Shown here piece by piece: positions 45,773 through 56,514 of a DNA stretch of 64,000 bases. The DNA comes from Takashimella koratensis (lineage: Eukaryota; Basidiomycota; Tremellomycetes; Trichosporonales; Tetragoniomycetaceae), in the NCBI GenBank assembly GCA_003116875.1, contig BCKT01000007.1, positions 186,001 to 250,000 of the forward strand, in the 5' to 3' direction. Under the pieces are notes generated by a model. The model ran no database searches and was not told the origin of the DNA. It saw nothing but the letters and a program-made list of their open reading frames with translations. Position 1 is the first letter of the stretch, and every line of letters begins with the position of its first letter. Position numbers and translations under genes: made by a program.

Positions 45773-46876
45773 TCAGAATAGCGAGAACCATAGGAATTTG
45801 GCGGCCCTGGTTGCACGGCTCGATGATGGGTGTTTCCGTTCAGACTCTCGGTGTTTCGTGTGATGAGAATGAGGTCGGCGTGAAGACTTGGTGTGTGACC
45901 GTGATCCACGGGCGGATCCAAAGGAACGCGGCCGATTCACTTGGATGACTGTCGGACCGTCTCTTCCGGGAGTCCCGGTGCTGTATGTTCTTGACGATTG
46001 TGTCGAACGATATCGAGAGGTATCGACGTTTCGAGAGGGAAGCTGTCGACCATCGACGTCGCGGTGGTATGTCCACACATCTGGTTCGACGTCAACCACA
46101 CTCCCACCTGCCGTCCATGTTGCGTGGCCCGCTTGTGAGCTAGGAATGTAAGTGGCCCTCGGCTGTTGGAATTGGTCTTCGAGATTTTCTGCCAGGGAGG
46201 AATATCCAGAATCTTGAGCGGTACCAAAGTCGTTACTCTGTTGCTTAAACTCTGTCTCTCGCCGGCTGCGACTGGTATTGTCATCCGTCATCGGTGTCCT
46301 TGTGTCTTTTCCTGCTCGCTTTTCGCTAGCTCCGGTCCATGACCGCGCCGACGGTGGTGGGCTTGGTGGAGGAGGGAACTCGGGTGGAGGAGCTACTTCA
46401 CCCCATTCACCTTCCAAAAGCTCTGGTACCAGCCGAAGGATGTCACCGCGTGGTCTTTCCCACCAAGGCTCTCTCCAAGCCGCGAGGACTTTATAAGTCC
46501 CTTGACCATCCCCGCGAACCTGAGTCTCGAGCTGCACAAAAGGTCGCTTCCGCAATTTACTCGTCACCATGGTAGCAAATCCGCTTCGAGACTCGGGGGA
46601 CAGTTTCCCTTCTCTGTACCCATCCAATAACCTCGTGAGGCCGTACTTTCTCACTTCCTCAGCCGTGAAACTCGCTTTCGTGTTCGCCCACTCGATCATG
46701 GTACTTTTCATCTCGGCCATCTCGGTGGCGTAGTCAAAGTTCTCTATCGGATCGTCGGAGGAAAAATAAAAAGTCATGGCGAAATCGAGGTCGATACGAC
46801 CGCTGGGTTGGGAGATAAAGTCCAGGGGAGTCATGGTGATTCCGCAAGTGATCTCTGGGGACGATGATCGAGGCAT
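45773..46876 (-). CDS. Paralog-array gene A (unrecognised family)
   Basis: A 367-residue intronless frame, first of three same-strand relatives. I start at MPRSSSPEITCG because this places the shared core at the same distance as in its sisters. The conserved N-terminal domain (about residues 10-160) contains ITMTPLDF, GRIDLDFAMTFYF, LTRLLDGYREGKLSPESR, YKVLAAWREP and GDILRLVPELL. The rest is Pro-rich, then a disordered Ser/Arg/His tail (SSRRPHSHHTKHRESERKH). There is no signal peptide or membrane segment after the chosen start. I know no family with this pattern. The open frame runs on upstream to about 47245, including other ATGs at the beginnings of MIRVV and MGSPL, so the true start may be earlier. 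Confidence 0.7.
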   Translation of the reverse strand: MPRSSSPEITCGITMTPLDFISQPSGRIDLDFAMTFYFSSDDPIENFDYATEMAEMKSTMIEWANTKASFTAEEVRKYGLTRLLDGYREGKLSPESRSGFATMVTSKLRKRPFVQLETQVRGDGQGTYKVLAAWREPWWERPRGDILRLVPELLEGEWGEVAPPPEFPPPPSPPPSARSWTGASEKRAGKDTRTPMTDDNTSRSRRETEFKQQSNDFGTAQDSGYSSLAENLEDQFQQPRATYIPSSQAGHATWTAGGSVVDVEPDVWTYHRDVDGRQLPSRNVDTSRYRSTQSSRTYSTGTPGRDGPTVIQVNRPRSFGSARGSRSHTKSSRRPHSHHTKHRESERKHPSSSRATRAAKFLWFSLF

Positions 46877-47256
46877 AGCTGCGAAATCAATGGGCTGCTC
46901 GGAGATATGAGCAAATGGGCCGTAGGAAGGTTCAGAGTCGAGGTTTATACAGGTTGAGCTGGCATGCTCTAACGGAGAAATGGTCAAAGGAGTATCAGAC
47001 TTGCTCAACGGAGATCCCATATAGTCATGCCAACTTGAAACAGCAGCGAGTTGACCGGTGATTACCGGAAGACAAGCACTGCACAGGTAGATGATACAAG
47101 CGCAGCACCGAGCAGGACTCCGCCAAACCAATATAGACACCTCATCTACAACCCGAATCATTTCGATCTGCTCAAGTCCAAGACCTCCCCCATGACCGCT
47201 TTCGAAATTGAAATCTGCTTCGTCTCTAACCCACCGCTTCTTCACTTGCTATCTCT
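46877..47256. other. Short spacer between paralogs A and B
   Basis: The frame of gene A stays open through most of this spacer, which would add about 120 residues with some hydrophobic stretches (for example CACIIYLCSACLPVI). The sister genes have nothing comparable, so I treat it as leader. Confidence 0.35.
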
Positions 47257-48141
47257 CTAACGGTACACGTAAAATGTCTCTTTCGTGTGCGGATGCGACG
47301 GCCCCTGCGTCTTCCTTTTCCCTCCCACCTTCGGCTCCCTCCAAAGAGGCACTGGTTCAGTAGCTCTGAACGTTCTTCCGTCTGGGGTCGTCCAATCATA
47401 TTCCCGCGTCCACACTGAGTCGGGCGTGTGAGAGGAGGACGGCTCGTGGTGAGCCTGCGAGTCACGATGGCGTCGGTGCGAGTGTGACTGTGGCTTCATT
47501 TTTGGCGGTGAGTCTCCTTTGGACCGATGACGATGACGGGGACTGCTCTTTCTGTCCTGTGTGCTGTCTCTGCGCTGCGTGTCGCCTCTGTAGTCAGTCG
47601 AGGTGCCGTCATGATCGTACGTCGTCGAGTATCGTCGGTGCTCTTTCTCACTGACTCCATCGATAGTCTGACCATAGGTGCTGGTCAGAAGATCGGGGAA
47701 GACCTGGAGTATTTCGCCTTGCTTCCCGTCGGTCGGAGCAGCCCAACAAGCAAGTGCCTGGTACTTGGCTCTGCCGTCCGAGTCGCGGACCGTCGTCAAC
47801 GTTTGATACGGCCGACCCGCCAAGTTGGACTTGTCTTGAATCAACGAAGCAAACTGTGCCCTCTCCGAAGTCGAAATGGTCTTGTTCCTCAACTTGGCTA
47901 AGAGCGTGTTGGCATGAGATTTCTCGACGCGTTTGGCGGAGATGTCGGTGGTATGAAGCCATTCGTCCATGGATCTGACGATTCGGTCGCTCTCAGCTTT
48001 GATATCGTTTGTCGTCGAATCAAACGAATTGAATCTGACAACGAGTTCAAAGTTCAACCTCATTGAACCGTCCGTCTGTGATTCAAAGTCACGGGGGATA
48101 ATGGTGATGGCACAGCGAGGACCGTTGGTGGATTCGGACAT
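47257..48141 (-). CDS. Paralog-array gene B (unrecognised family)
   Basis: A 294-residue intronless relative of gene A. The shared domain is clear: ITIIPRDF, GSMRLNFELVVRF, a helix with WLHTTDISAKRV, NTLLAKLRNKTISTSERAQF, GRPYQTLTTVRD, YQALACWAAP and GEILQVFPDLL. The tail is basic and His/Arg/Ser-rich (SSPRHRHRSKGD, SHSHRRHRDSQ) and ends WREPKVGGKRK with a short hydrophobic terminus. By eye, identity to gene A over the shared domain is low to moderate, with conserved spacing, so divergence is substantial. The ATG at 48141 gives the start MSESTNGPRC. Confidence 0.72.
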   Translation of the reverse strand: MSESTNGPRCAITIIPRDFESQTDGSMRLNFELVVRFNSFDSTTNDIKAESDRIVRSMDEWLHTTDISAKRVEKSHANTLLAKLRNKTISTSERAQFASLIQDKSNLAGRPYQTLTTVRDSDGRAKYQALACWAAPTDGKQGEILQVFPDLLTSTYGQTIDGVSEKEHRRYSTTYDHDGTSTDYRGDTQRRDSTQDRKSSPRHRHRSKGDSPPKMKPQSHSHRRHRDSQAHHEPSSSHTPDSVWTREYDWTTPDGRTFRATEPVPLWREPKVGGKRKTQGPSHPHTKETFYVYR

Positions 48142-49073
48142 GACGGGTGCTGGGAATTGCTCAGTAAGTAAATTGATGTAGGGCGAGTAGGACACTGAGA
48201 AAGGTCAAGGGCGATAGAGAGGAGGGAGAAGTAGAGGAGGAGGCAGGTCGGATTATGTGGAGCGGTGACGATTACTAAGCCCTGGTGGTCGAACCCTCTC
48301 AAATGATTCACCGCTCAAAGGAGGGCTCATGACGTGCACGACCACGCTCCTTGGAAAGTCGGCAAAGCAACGAACGTCTGCCGGCTCAAGGTGTGCTGTG
48401 GAGAGACAAAGGATTTGTGGACAATCTCTGGGCAAAAGCGTGAGCCTCCATGTCAAAGGCTTACTCCGTCCTTTGTCCACATGACTTGCGTGGTAGCGGA
48501 GACAAAGAAAGATGCGCATGGAAAGGAGAGAAAAGTTACGGAGAAAGCGACCTTGTCCGCCTATCAACTTGCTTGACAACATCAAGGTGTTCTTGTTACA
48601 ATACACCTGAATGAGAAGGAACGTCACCTCATATCTCATCTTTGACACACTGCTAAGTCACATATTAGAATAAGACAATCATCGACGCTTACATTATGAG
48701 GTCGAGGTCTGGGACAACTGACAACAAGTTGCAATCAACTTCTTCCCAATTACGGTGAAGTAGACCTTGAGTTGCCTCTAAGAGGGATGCTAGAATAAAG
48801 GCCAGTTCTTATCATACAGTGGCTGGAAGCGATGTACCATGTGCATTGTCGTCAGCAACACCAGGCCCGCCGTCTAATGCCAGGAATCAGTGGTTAACTG
48901 ATAACCAGGAAAAAGGGGAGGGGTAAGGCATCTTTTCAGTCCGACAAGCGTTGGGCTTCTCCAACCGCGCTCTCTCGCTCTGTATTGGAGTTCAAACTCT
49001 TCCAGACGACGCAGAATGCATACGTGTCAAGACCCCTGAGCTTTCAGCAGCTGCCAGCATCCCCAAACAACTC
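48142..49073. other. Intergenic stretch within the paralog array
   Basis: About 930 bases between genes B and C. A minus-strand frame of about 130 codons near 48250-48650 lacks any trace of the family domain. I see no repeat or transposon remnant. Confidence 0.4.
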
Positions 49074-50486
49074 TCATTTCTTCTTTCTATGTTTGTCATT
49101 AGTCCTCTTGTTTTCGTTTTTGGTACTCTTGCCCCGCCTATTCCCCGACCTGCTGCTGCTCTCCTGTTGTTCAGGGTCCTCCTGAGGTGACACAGGGTCG
49201 ATTCTTCGATGATAACTCCTCGAGTTCGGATTACGATAGGTCGTGAAGATCTTGTCACCAACAAGAACGCTGGTGACGGTTTCTTGAGCCTGGCTGTCGT
49301 TCGGGAGAGGATCAGACGCAGAGAGGTTGAACGCCGCAAAGTTCTCCGTGACGCTACCTAAGGTAGCGCCGTACCCATCCACATATGACACGTCAAGGCC
49401 CTGAGTCCCCGTTTCCCACCAGTTGAAGGTCGACTGAGAAGCGAATTCGGTCTCCGTATCACCATCCATCTGAGGGGGAGACGGTGAGACGGTGGGCGGA
49501 GCCTCTTCATCTCTCTGGGCCTGCTTCTTAGATTGCTGTTTCTGGGTGGATTTCGCCTTTGGTCGTATAATCCTTGGTTTTGGCACATTCTGAAATGTGC
49601 TAGAGGTGGAAGCAGATTCCGACCTACCACGATTATCCTTAGTGTTTCGCGTGTTCTTGGAGCGGCTAGACCTGTTCTTTCGGGGTGAATTGCCAGCGAC
49701 GCTTGCACTAGTCTCGGTTTCTGATCCTTGCTCAGAAAAAGATTGCAGATCAGGAGAGTAGGTGCCCCTTGACCAGTTGTCTTCATCGCCCAAGTCACTT
49801 GAAGTGCCAGGATATGTGTCGTCAGAGTACTCTGAAGGCACTGATGATGCGAAAGGCGGAGCGAAGGCAGGAGAATCTGCATTGGGTTGCCGGGTGAAAC
49901 GCCCGGTGTCGCGAGCCTCAAAGTCCCTCTCATCGGGCGGCGCTTGGTATCGATTAGAGTTGTAACCCGTTTTTCGGCTTTGCGACCTATGCCCATCCTG
50001 CTGTCTTCGCATAAAAGCCCCCACTAGAGCGTTGGCCACATCAGTCTGGTCCTGGACTTCCACTCGGGTCTGAACAAAACAACGAGTCGTTTGGTCTGGG
50101 ATGGATATGATTTCGCCGTTTCGGTACGGCAGATCTCTGAAAAAATGCTCAGAAATGAAATCCTCAAACTCCTCTTGGCTTGCTTTGTCTAGTTCGCCTG
50201 CGCGATACCCGTCAACCATGTCCATGACACTGTGACCATGTAACAGAGTCGGCTGTATGATGCAGCTACTTCTCATCCATGAATTGATATGTCGGCTCAC
50301 TTCTTCAGCTGCTGCACGACAGTATGCGTCCTGGTCAGGTAAATCGAAGGAGGAATCGAGTTTATGGCTAAAGTCGACCCACATGGCGACTACCGACGTA
50401 CCGTTTGTTGCCTTGTCAAACGCACCAGGCTTGATTGTGATAGTATACTGAACGAGACGATCAGAGTTGTAGTCATGGTAAGACAT
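49074..50486 (-). CDS. Paralog-array gene C (unrecognised family)
   Basis: A 470-residue intronless member, the most divergent of the intact three. The N-terminal region still shows the family order: YTITIKPGAF, a stretch with FSHKLDSSFD, AAEEVSRHINSWM, MVDGYRAGELDKASQEEF and CFVQTRVEV. The YKxLAxW block is much weaker than in A and B. A long disordered, Ser/Arg-rich middle follows, then TFNWWETGTQGLDVSYVDG and FNLSASDPLPND, and finally a strongly basic end (RRGKSTKNENKRTNDKHRKKK without its last residues in some readings). The basic tail could serve nuclear or nucleic-acid association, which is inference. The start ATG at 50486 fits the family. Confidence 0.7.
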   Translation of the reverse strand: MSYHDYNSDRLVQYTITIKPGAFDKATNGTSVVAMWVDFSHKLDSSFDLPDQDAYCRAAAEEVSRHINSWMRSSCIIQPTLLHGHSVMDMVDGYRAGELDKASQEEFEDFISEHFFRDLPYRNGEIISIPDQTTRCFVQTRVEVQDQTDVANALVGAFMRRQQDGHRSQSRKTGYNSNRYQAPPDERDFEARDTGRFTRQPNADSPAFAPPFASSVPSEYSDDTYPGTSSDLGDEDNWSRGTYSPDLQSFSEQGSETETSASVAGNSPRKNRSSRSKNTRNTKDNRGRSESASTSSTFQNVPKPRIIRPKAKSTQKQQSKKQAQRDEEAPPTVSPSPPQMDGDTETEFASQSTFNWWETGTQGLDVSYVDGYGATLGSVTENFAAFNLSASDPLPNDSQAQETVTSVLVGDKIFTTYRNPNSRSYHRRIDPVSPQEDPEQQESSSRSGNRRGKSTKNENKRTNDKHRKKK

Positions 50487-52164
50487 GGTGGTATGTTATG
50501 CTGTATATGGATACAAGTGTATGTGAGCTTTAAGTATTCCTACTATGGCTCTCGAGGAGACTTGTGAGTCGGAGGCAATCAGGAGAGCGGACAAATCCCG
50601 AGTCAACTCCAAGGAAAGCCAATGAAAGGATGATGACGGCAATGTTTGAGAATTTCACTCCCGGTTTATTCCTTTCTCGGTGTTTTTCGTCCGCAGCTGG
50701 GTGGGAGGACTAGACAAGAGGGGGGCCCTCTCCCCTCCGGAATCATGGCTTTTTCTCATTTCTTATTGACAAACCTTCGCCGCGCTCTCTCACATTCAGC
50801 TCCTACTATGTTGCCATTGCTAGCATCGCTTTGAACAATGCTGGATGCGGACGCCTGAAGCGTCAAGATATTGCAGTTTCTCTCGAGTTAATCCAGTCGG
50901 CGGGATTCGTTGTGTGCTATCAGCGAATTGTTGCCAGTAGACGAATTTGATGCGTTGCCTGACCTGCACATTTGGGCATAGTATTCAGATCCCAGCGAGA
51001 CAGTGTATCTCCGAGAGCCACGTTCGAGGTACTTTTGTTCCCCATGTGCAGCAAACGTCCCACCCACATAGCTTGTTGGGGCAAAGTGTTAGATTTCAAC
51101 GGGTTGGAGATTCATCTCTCGACGCTACGGACTGCTATTTAAGTGCACTAGTTCGGCCTCGACCGCTTGCGCGTCGTTTATGCTTCCCCGTCGTTCTCCG
51201 CGGCCGCAGCTGCTTGTAGGCCCGTGCGCCGCAGCGCTGCATCGCCTCTACTAGCGGTCTTATTGTTCTCCATGGCCTCGGCCTGCGCCACCCCGCTCGG
51301 TCCCCTCTCAGCATCCTAGTTACTTCGGGACCGCTCGGACCGCTTCAGACGTCCTCAGACGTCATACCTGACACAAAGGGTTGAGTATCGTAAACTGTGA
51401 TGGCGACGTTCGGGGAGTTGAATGTGGAAAGGTCGGCTGGGGGTTCAAGGCCGAATGATATTCACTCGCGTTTGGATCCCCCCAATCCACAGTCGGGCGT
51501 TTCCCAATTCATACATGTGAGATGCCATTTGGTGCGGCTAAGGGTACGGAAGGTACAGAAGAAGCAGGAGGTGGCGGAGTGTACGCAGTGGAAGGATGTC
51601 TTCGCGGAGAACAGTATATGTCTGGGAGAGTTGATGCATAGCTCGATGCTTTAGGACCATAGCTTTCATGACCGCGAGGTATTCCACAGTCTTGTGTGGT
51701 AGTGTAGCCGGAGTGCGGGATACCCTGCATCATTCACCTTCTTGCTTCCAACCGACTGTTAATCACGCCAGGTTCACCATGAAGCAGGTCATGGAGCTCA
51801 TCGTGTTAGTATCTCTGGTAGATGAGGATTGGTTGTCGGCGCGAGGAGGAGCCGGTCTCCCGCATGGTAGCGTAGGAACTTCCTCTCGTCTTTGATCTTT
51901 CCCAGACAACTTGTCGATCGTGTCGGCTGGACTTCTTGTATTTGTGCCGCTTACTCCTGTGAGAAGGATGTGAAGGCGTCGAAATGCTGTACGAAACCGG
52001 CTTCAAGTAAGCAAAGCTGGAAATACCGCGGATGTGAGACAAGTCATCCAAATCAAGGTCCCTGACGTAGGTGAAGGTGTCAGATGGTACGCTGTCTCTA
52101 CTGCGGCTTCTGATTCTACGGCGGATATAGTAGTCGTCGAGTTCCCGGCAAGCTGAGCAGTCAT
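50487..52164. other. Intergenic stretch with short open frames
   Basis: About 1.7 kb between gene C and the interrupted fourth copy. On the minus strand at 51806-52200 a frame includes CPKCRRLDDCSAC and a basic His/Lys stretch like the tails of A-C, but it has no start or splice link that I can defend. Another short frame at 51509-51733 is Pro/Ser/Tyr-rich. A possible remnant of the fourth copy cannot be excluded. Confidence 0.4.
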
Positions 52165-52892
52165 CTAGTCGTCGACATTTCGGACAATTGTTGCGAGTAA
52201 AGGAAGATTTTTAGATGACCGGTATGGAAGCTTGATGTAGCGGTCGTAATATGCGGGGTCGGCATAAGACGGTAGGTAGGACGGAATGATGTGAGGAGAT
52301 GAGTCGAGTGGACTAGAGTATTCGCGGTAGTATCTGGGGGTGGTCTCTACGTTCGGCTCTCTGAATGACTCTGCGTACGGCTCGAAACTACTTGAGCTGT
52401 ATGGTTTCGGACGCGGAGAGTCAGGGTGTTCGTACTCATCCTGATCGAACAATGAGCCTTCGATAATGGATTTCTTTCGATCATCTTTCTTGTATCTTCT
52501 TGGCAATGGGGCAGACCTGTAAATGGGAGGAGATTTTGAAGTCTTTGGTAGAGGTCGATAGAGAACCTTGACGGTAAGACTGGACGCATCTCTCTTTTCC
52601 GACGGCTTTGCCCATACAGTCGAAATGAACCTTTGAGCCACTTAAAAAGACACGGCCACCCCTCGTGACCCCTAGGCAAAAGTACATCCTTGGCTCTTTC
52701 CCCTTTTGAATTGTCTTGCTTATCTATCCCTTCATACGCAAAAGTGTTTCAACACTTTGTCCGAGTACAAGGTCTTTTACGAGCGTCTTGGGCGCGAACG
52801 CACTGTCCACGATCCTTTGAAGAAGAATTGAAGTCTCGCTGGCCTTGCGAGTGACCTCTGTCGTAACGGCCGCGGCTTTACGCGTCCGTTAA
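52165..52892 (-). pseudogene. Interrupted fourth member of the paralog array
   Basis: A minus-strand frame ending at TAG 52724-52726 reads TEVTRKASETSILLQRIVD then AFAPKTLVKDLVL and SVETLLRMKG. This matches the middle of the family domain (gene A: FTAEEVRKYGLTRLLDGYRE). In another frame, from about 52643, follows AQRFISTVWAKPSEKRD, like the family YKxLAxWxxP block, and then a tail rich in Ser/Pro/Tyr/Arg to a stop at 52165. A GTATGA donor inside the Leu-Leu codons and a TTTTTAAG acceptor about 100 nt further would join the two parts in frame. The first about 60 residues of the domain are missing, and stops lie upstream. I therefore call it a decayed or split copy. The similarity is by eye and moderate. 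Confidence 0.4.
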
Positions 52893-53082
52893 CAAGCTGT
52901 CTCGCCCATTCATCTGGCACCACATAAGACAACGACTATCAATCACGATGCCTCATCAACCTTTGTGAGCATATTCAATATTATTTGCATGTTTTCTTAA
53001 CGAAACAGCTACTAATTTTAACTACTGATTTCCCAATGGTCCGTATATAACCCTGTGAACCCCTTTTCAAGTGTAAACCCAC

Positions 53083-55624
53083 TTAAAACCCAAAGGACTC
53101 TTGGTGGAAATCGATATCGACTTCACCTCTCCAGGCACCACCGACTGCCATTGCCCTCCTTGTTGCTGCTCTTGAGGCATCGAGGAGAGCTCCTGGTCCA
53201 CACGCGCTGACAGCGAGTCTGCACCCGAGACCCATGGAAGCCAGGGTATCTGCGAGTGCCTCGTCGAGGTTGGCCCGACCTTCGTGCCATACCACGAAGG
53301 GGGAGAGGATCGGTGGGAGCTGAGGTTTGGGCGAGCCCATACGTGGTGGTGGAGTGAGGTGGGTCGCCACAGAGTAGAAGGAGGCAGCGGAAGTGCTGGA
53401 TCCCGTGGATGAGGAGCGGGTGTGCGCGGGCAAGTGCCGAGCGGCCCAGGAGTCGAGAGTGAGGGCAAGTGGGGTGGGTGTGAGGTCGTCGGTGGAGTGG
53501 AAAGGAGGTGGGCTCGGCCTGCGAGCAGAAGAGGAGGTGACGGGAGCAGGGAGGGAGTAAGATGATGGAGAGAGGAAAGCGAGATCGCGCTTGAGATTCG
53601 AGATGAACGGGTGGTCCCCTGGCAGACCTGCGAAACCCATCTCCAAATCCTCTTTCGTTGGTTGGAAAGGCGGTGAGATCTTCTCGATATCGATAGTCTT
53701 TGACCGAGTCTTGACTCGCTCGGGGGAGACGAGGGTGACGTTGGAGGAAGCGGACGAGTTCCAGGTGACCTGGGGGGAGGATTTCGTCCAGCTTGCCCAG
53801 GAAGCGGCGGAGAGCATACGACGGAGAGGATTACGGGAGCGACGAGTGGAAGGTGTACGAAGGGGCACGTGGTGCGACCAGTACAGCTCGTCGAGGTCGA
53901 GTTGGTCAGGCGAGGTGGGGACCGCCGGGGTCGTGATGTGTACGTGGAGGGAGATCTTGAGCGTCGGTGGGAGGTCAAGGAGGGACGCAGCGAGCATGGG
54001 TGCGATCCAAGCCACGTGTTCGGGGGATCGGACCATCCACACCAGTCGAACCATACGGACGTGGCCGCGCCCTGCCTTGGCTTCGGTGACGATGGCGAGA
54101 AGTTGAGATAGAGCAAAAGAGATTCCGGCTCCACCAGCGACAAGCACAACCGAGTCGTATTTGTTGAGATCAGCGACGACGCCATAAGAACCCTCGACGT
54201 TGGCGTTAATCTCGATCTCACAGGCCTCGAGCGATCGGAGACCACGGAGCTTGCGGACATCGTCGAGCTTGTCCCTCAATCTCCGTGTGAAACCGTTCCT
54301 CACGCGAATGATGAACGTGAGTTCACCGTCCTCGTATGCGTTGGGCAAGGAGGCAGGGGTGAACGGGTGCGTCTCCCAAGGTAGGAGAGAGATGCTCGGC
54401 ATATTGAGGTAAAAGTGTTGTCCCGCCTTCCAGGTGAACGAGGGGGCAGGGACGGATAGGACGAGCGTGGAGGGTGTGACGGAGGAAAGGTGCGCAGGGC
54501 GGTGTTGCCGAGACCAAAGGCGATTGGTGATCACGAATCGGGTAAGGCGGATGAGTACGTCGATGACGGCGAGGCCGAGACCGGGCTAAGATAGGTCAGC
54601 ATAGATCATAACCAAAGTGATTTGAAATACGGCCAAAGAGATCTTACGTAGATCCAAACAGCTACAGCGTTCCAGTGCAGGATGAACGCCACGACTGTCA
54701 CGATCCCCAGGACGACATGTGCAGCGACAAAGAACTCGTACAAGTACCTGCGAACGGGTCGGAGGCCGACGAGAACGAGCAAGCTCGTAGACACGGCGGC
54801 AACCATTCCCTATGGATTGTTAGCATAGGTCAAGATCACTACTGGTCTTGACTCACCCAGCGAGCGGTCTGCGACTCCCAGTGGAAGTGATGCTTCTCCC
54901 TGGCGAGGTAAATGTGACCCGCAGTGTGTACCCAGATCCCAGCGAGGATGACACGGCCCGTCCAGCGCTGTAAGAACGTAAGGCGGTCGGAAGGGTAGCC
55001 GGTGAGGACTGTGGTCAGCGGGTGTGGAAGTTTAGGGGAGCTTACAAGAGATCAGGTTGTTCTTTCCGGACAAGGCCATGAAGAAAGGGACTTGGGCAAC
55101 AGCGACCATGCCTGCCTGATTGGCCCAGATACTCGGGTCCCATGAAGCTGTGCTGTTAGTTTGGCTGGAGCGACAAGGCAGGAGGGGGACTCACTACCAT
55201 AGAGAGAGAGAACCAGGACGCCTGCAATGTATCCACCCGCCCAAATGAATTCGGGCAAGTACCAAGTAACGAGATGTTGTTGGCCGAAAGCGACGGGGAG
55301 AGCGACGAGGGCAAAGTACTTTTTCCACATTGTGTAAAGTGTCTTCGCTAGCCGCTTGTGGGCGGGCAAGATCCTGTCGGCCATGGGGAGGTCGATGAAG
55401 AGCTGTTCATGTCTTCTTGACCATGTGAAGGAAGTGAGCGACGGCGTCGAGCCTGTCGATTCGTTGCCCGTCATCGCGTGGGGCGAGACCGGTTCGACCT
55501 TGCACCGCTCGGCGACCTTGAGCGCGAGGTTACGGAGGGTAAGGAGGCAGAGCACTCCGCCAGTTATGTACCAGTACAAGTGCGGGGCGGGGGCGAGCAA
55601 AGGAGTGGTGTTGGGAGGCGACAT
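53083..55624 (-). CDS. Ferric-chelate reductase-type flavocytochrome
   Basis: Five exons (55195-55624, 55046-55147, 54857-55008, 54648-54809, 53083-54585) give 782 residues. The ferric-reductase transmembrane domain has paired haem-ligand histidines on two helices (GRVILAGIWVHTAGHIYLA and FVAAHVVLGIVTVVAFILHW). The flavin part shows WKAGQHFYLNMP and the FAD motif HPFTPAS. The NADPH part shows VVLVAGGAGISFALSQLLAI and, at the end, GCRLAVSACGPGALLD. It should move electrons from NADPH through FAD and two haems to Fe(III) or Cu(II) at the cell surface. Between the two NAD-binding blocks lies a Ser/Thr/Pro-rich insertion of roughly 200 residues that typical members lack. The start MSPPNTTPLLAP is chosen over an upstream in-frame ATG. 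Confidence 0.9.
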
Positions 55625-56514
55625 GGTAAGGCGGGTCAGAGAGGATGGTGGTAAAAGAGTGTGAGAGGCCCGCCAGGGGGTGGTGGTCGCCAACGTGCAG
55701 ACCGGCTGCGAGAGAGTAGAGAGAGGTGGTGAGAAAGGTGGTGAGGATGACAAGACGTAGAGAAGAAAGAAGAAGAAAGGGGGGAAAGAGGGGTGAGAAA
55801 TTTTGTATACATGGACATGAGGACAGGGGGTAGAGGTACGCATTCTTGCCGAGCTGGGAGCAGTGCGATAGGAGATAGACGGCGGGCAGGCGCTAGGCAT
55901 GTCAGCCGTGGGTACAGTTAGAGTGATCATCTCATGTTATCGACCTGTGACGCCTGACGCCTGACTTCCTGAAAGATGAACTTGGAATAATGTACATAGT
56001 CGAGTGAGTGTTTCTCCACGCTCAGCCACCTGTTGAATGCCACGTTCAACCCCAGCGCCACGGTCCGTGCCATGGTCTCCACCCTGTGTCCCCCTGTCGC
56101 AATTCTCAAGTCCCAGCTGGTGGTTGAGTGGATTGTGGGAATGTGGGATGGGACAAGCGGTCGGAATAGGCATTGAGTTGGTGAATGGCGACTGAATGAA
56201 TTGAAGTCATTTATTCCTATTCACTCAAAGATGGCGAGGAAATGCAAACACAGAGAGGGTGTGATGCTTAGCAAAGAACAATGAGGACGGTGAATAGCCA
56301 TACCGGACCTGTAAATAGCTAGTAGATGAGTGCAGGTTAGTAAGCCATCCTACAAGCTTACTCGTGGCTCCCACGTGCTCGATCGAGCTGAAAATGGGGG
56401 ACTTGATCTTGCTCTTGGTGGTCGTTGTCTCCATTCCTCTTCCTCTCAACCTACCGGGACCAGCCCTCGCCGTCTCCAGCCCTTAGCCCACTCCTGTGAC
56501 ATACGTACCATACC
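55625..56514. promoter_or_regulatory. Divergent promoter region of ferric reductase and PYP1
   Basis: About 890 bases between the two start codons. The reductase side has a CT/GA-rich stretch around 55720-55800. No third gene is supported. I do not see a clear cluster of GATA-type iron-regulator sites. Confidence 0.35.

Noticed and set aside
46877..47245. N-terminal extension of paralog A by about 120 residues
   Set aside because: The sister genes start right before the conserved domain, and the added part has no counterpart in them.
48253..48648. Minus-strand frame of 131 codons between paralogs B and C
   Set aside because: It shows none of the family blocks and no other recognisable feature.
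51806..52200. Possible zinc-finger-like CxxC pair (CPKC, CSAC) next to the fourth paralog
   Set aside because: The frame has no start or credible splice link and overlaps the end of another frame, so the Cys spacing may be chance.
55625..55930. Upstream in-frame ATG of the ferric reductase
   Set aside because: The added stretch is Pro/Ser/Phe-rich from a low-complexity leader, and homologous proteins start near the first membrane segment.
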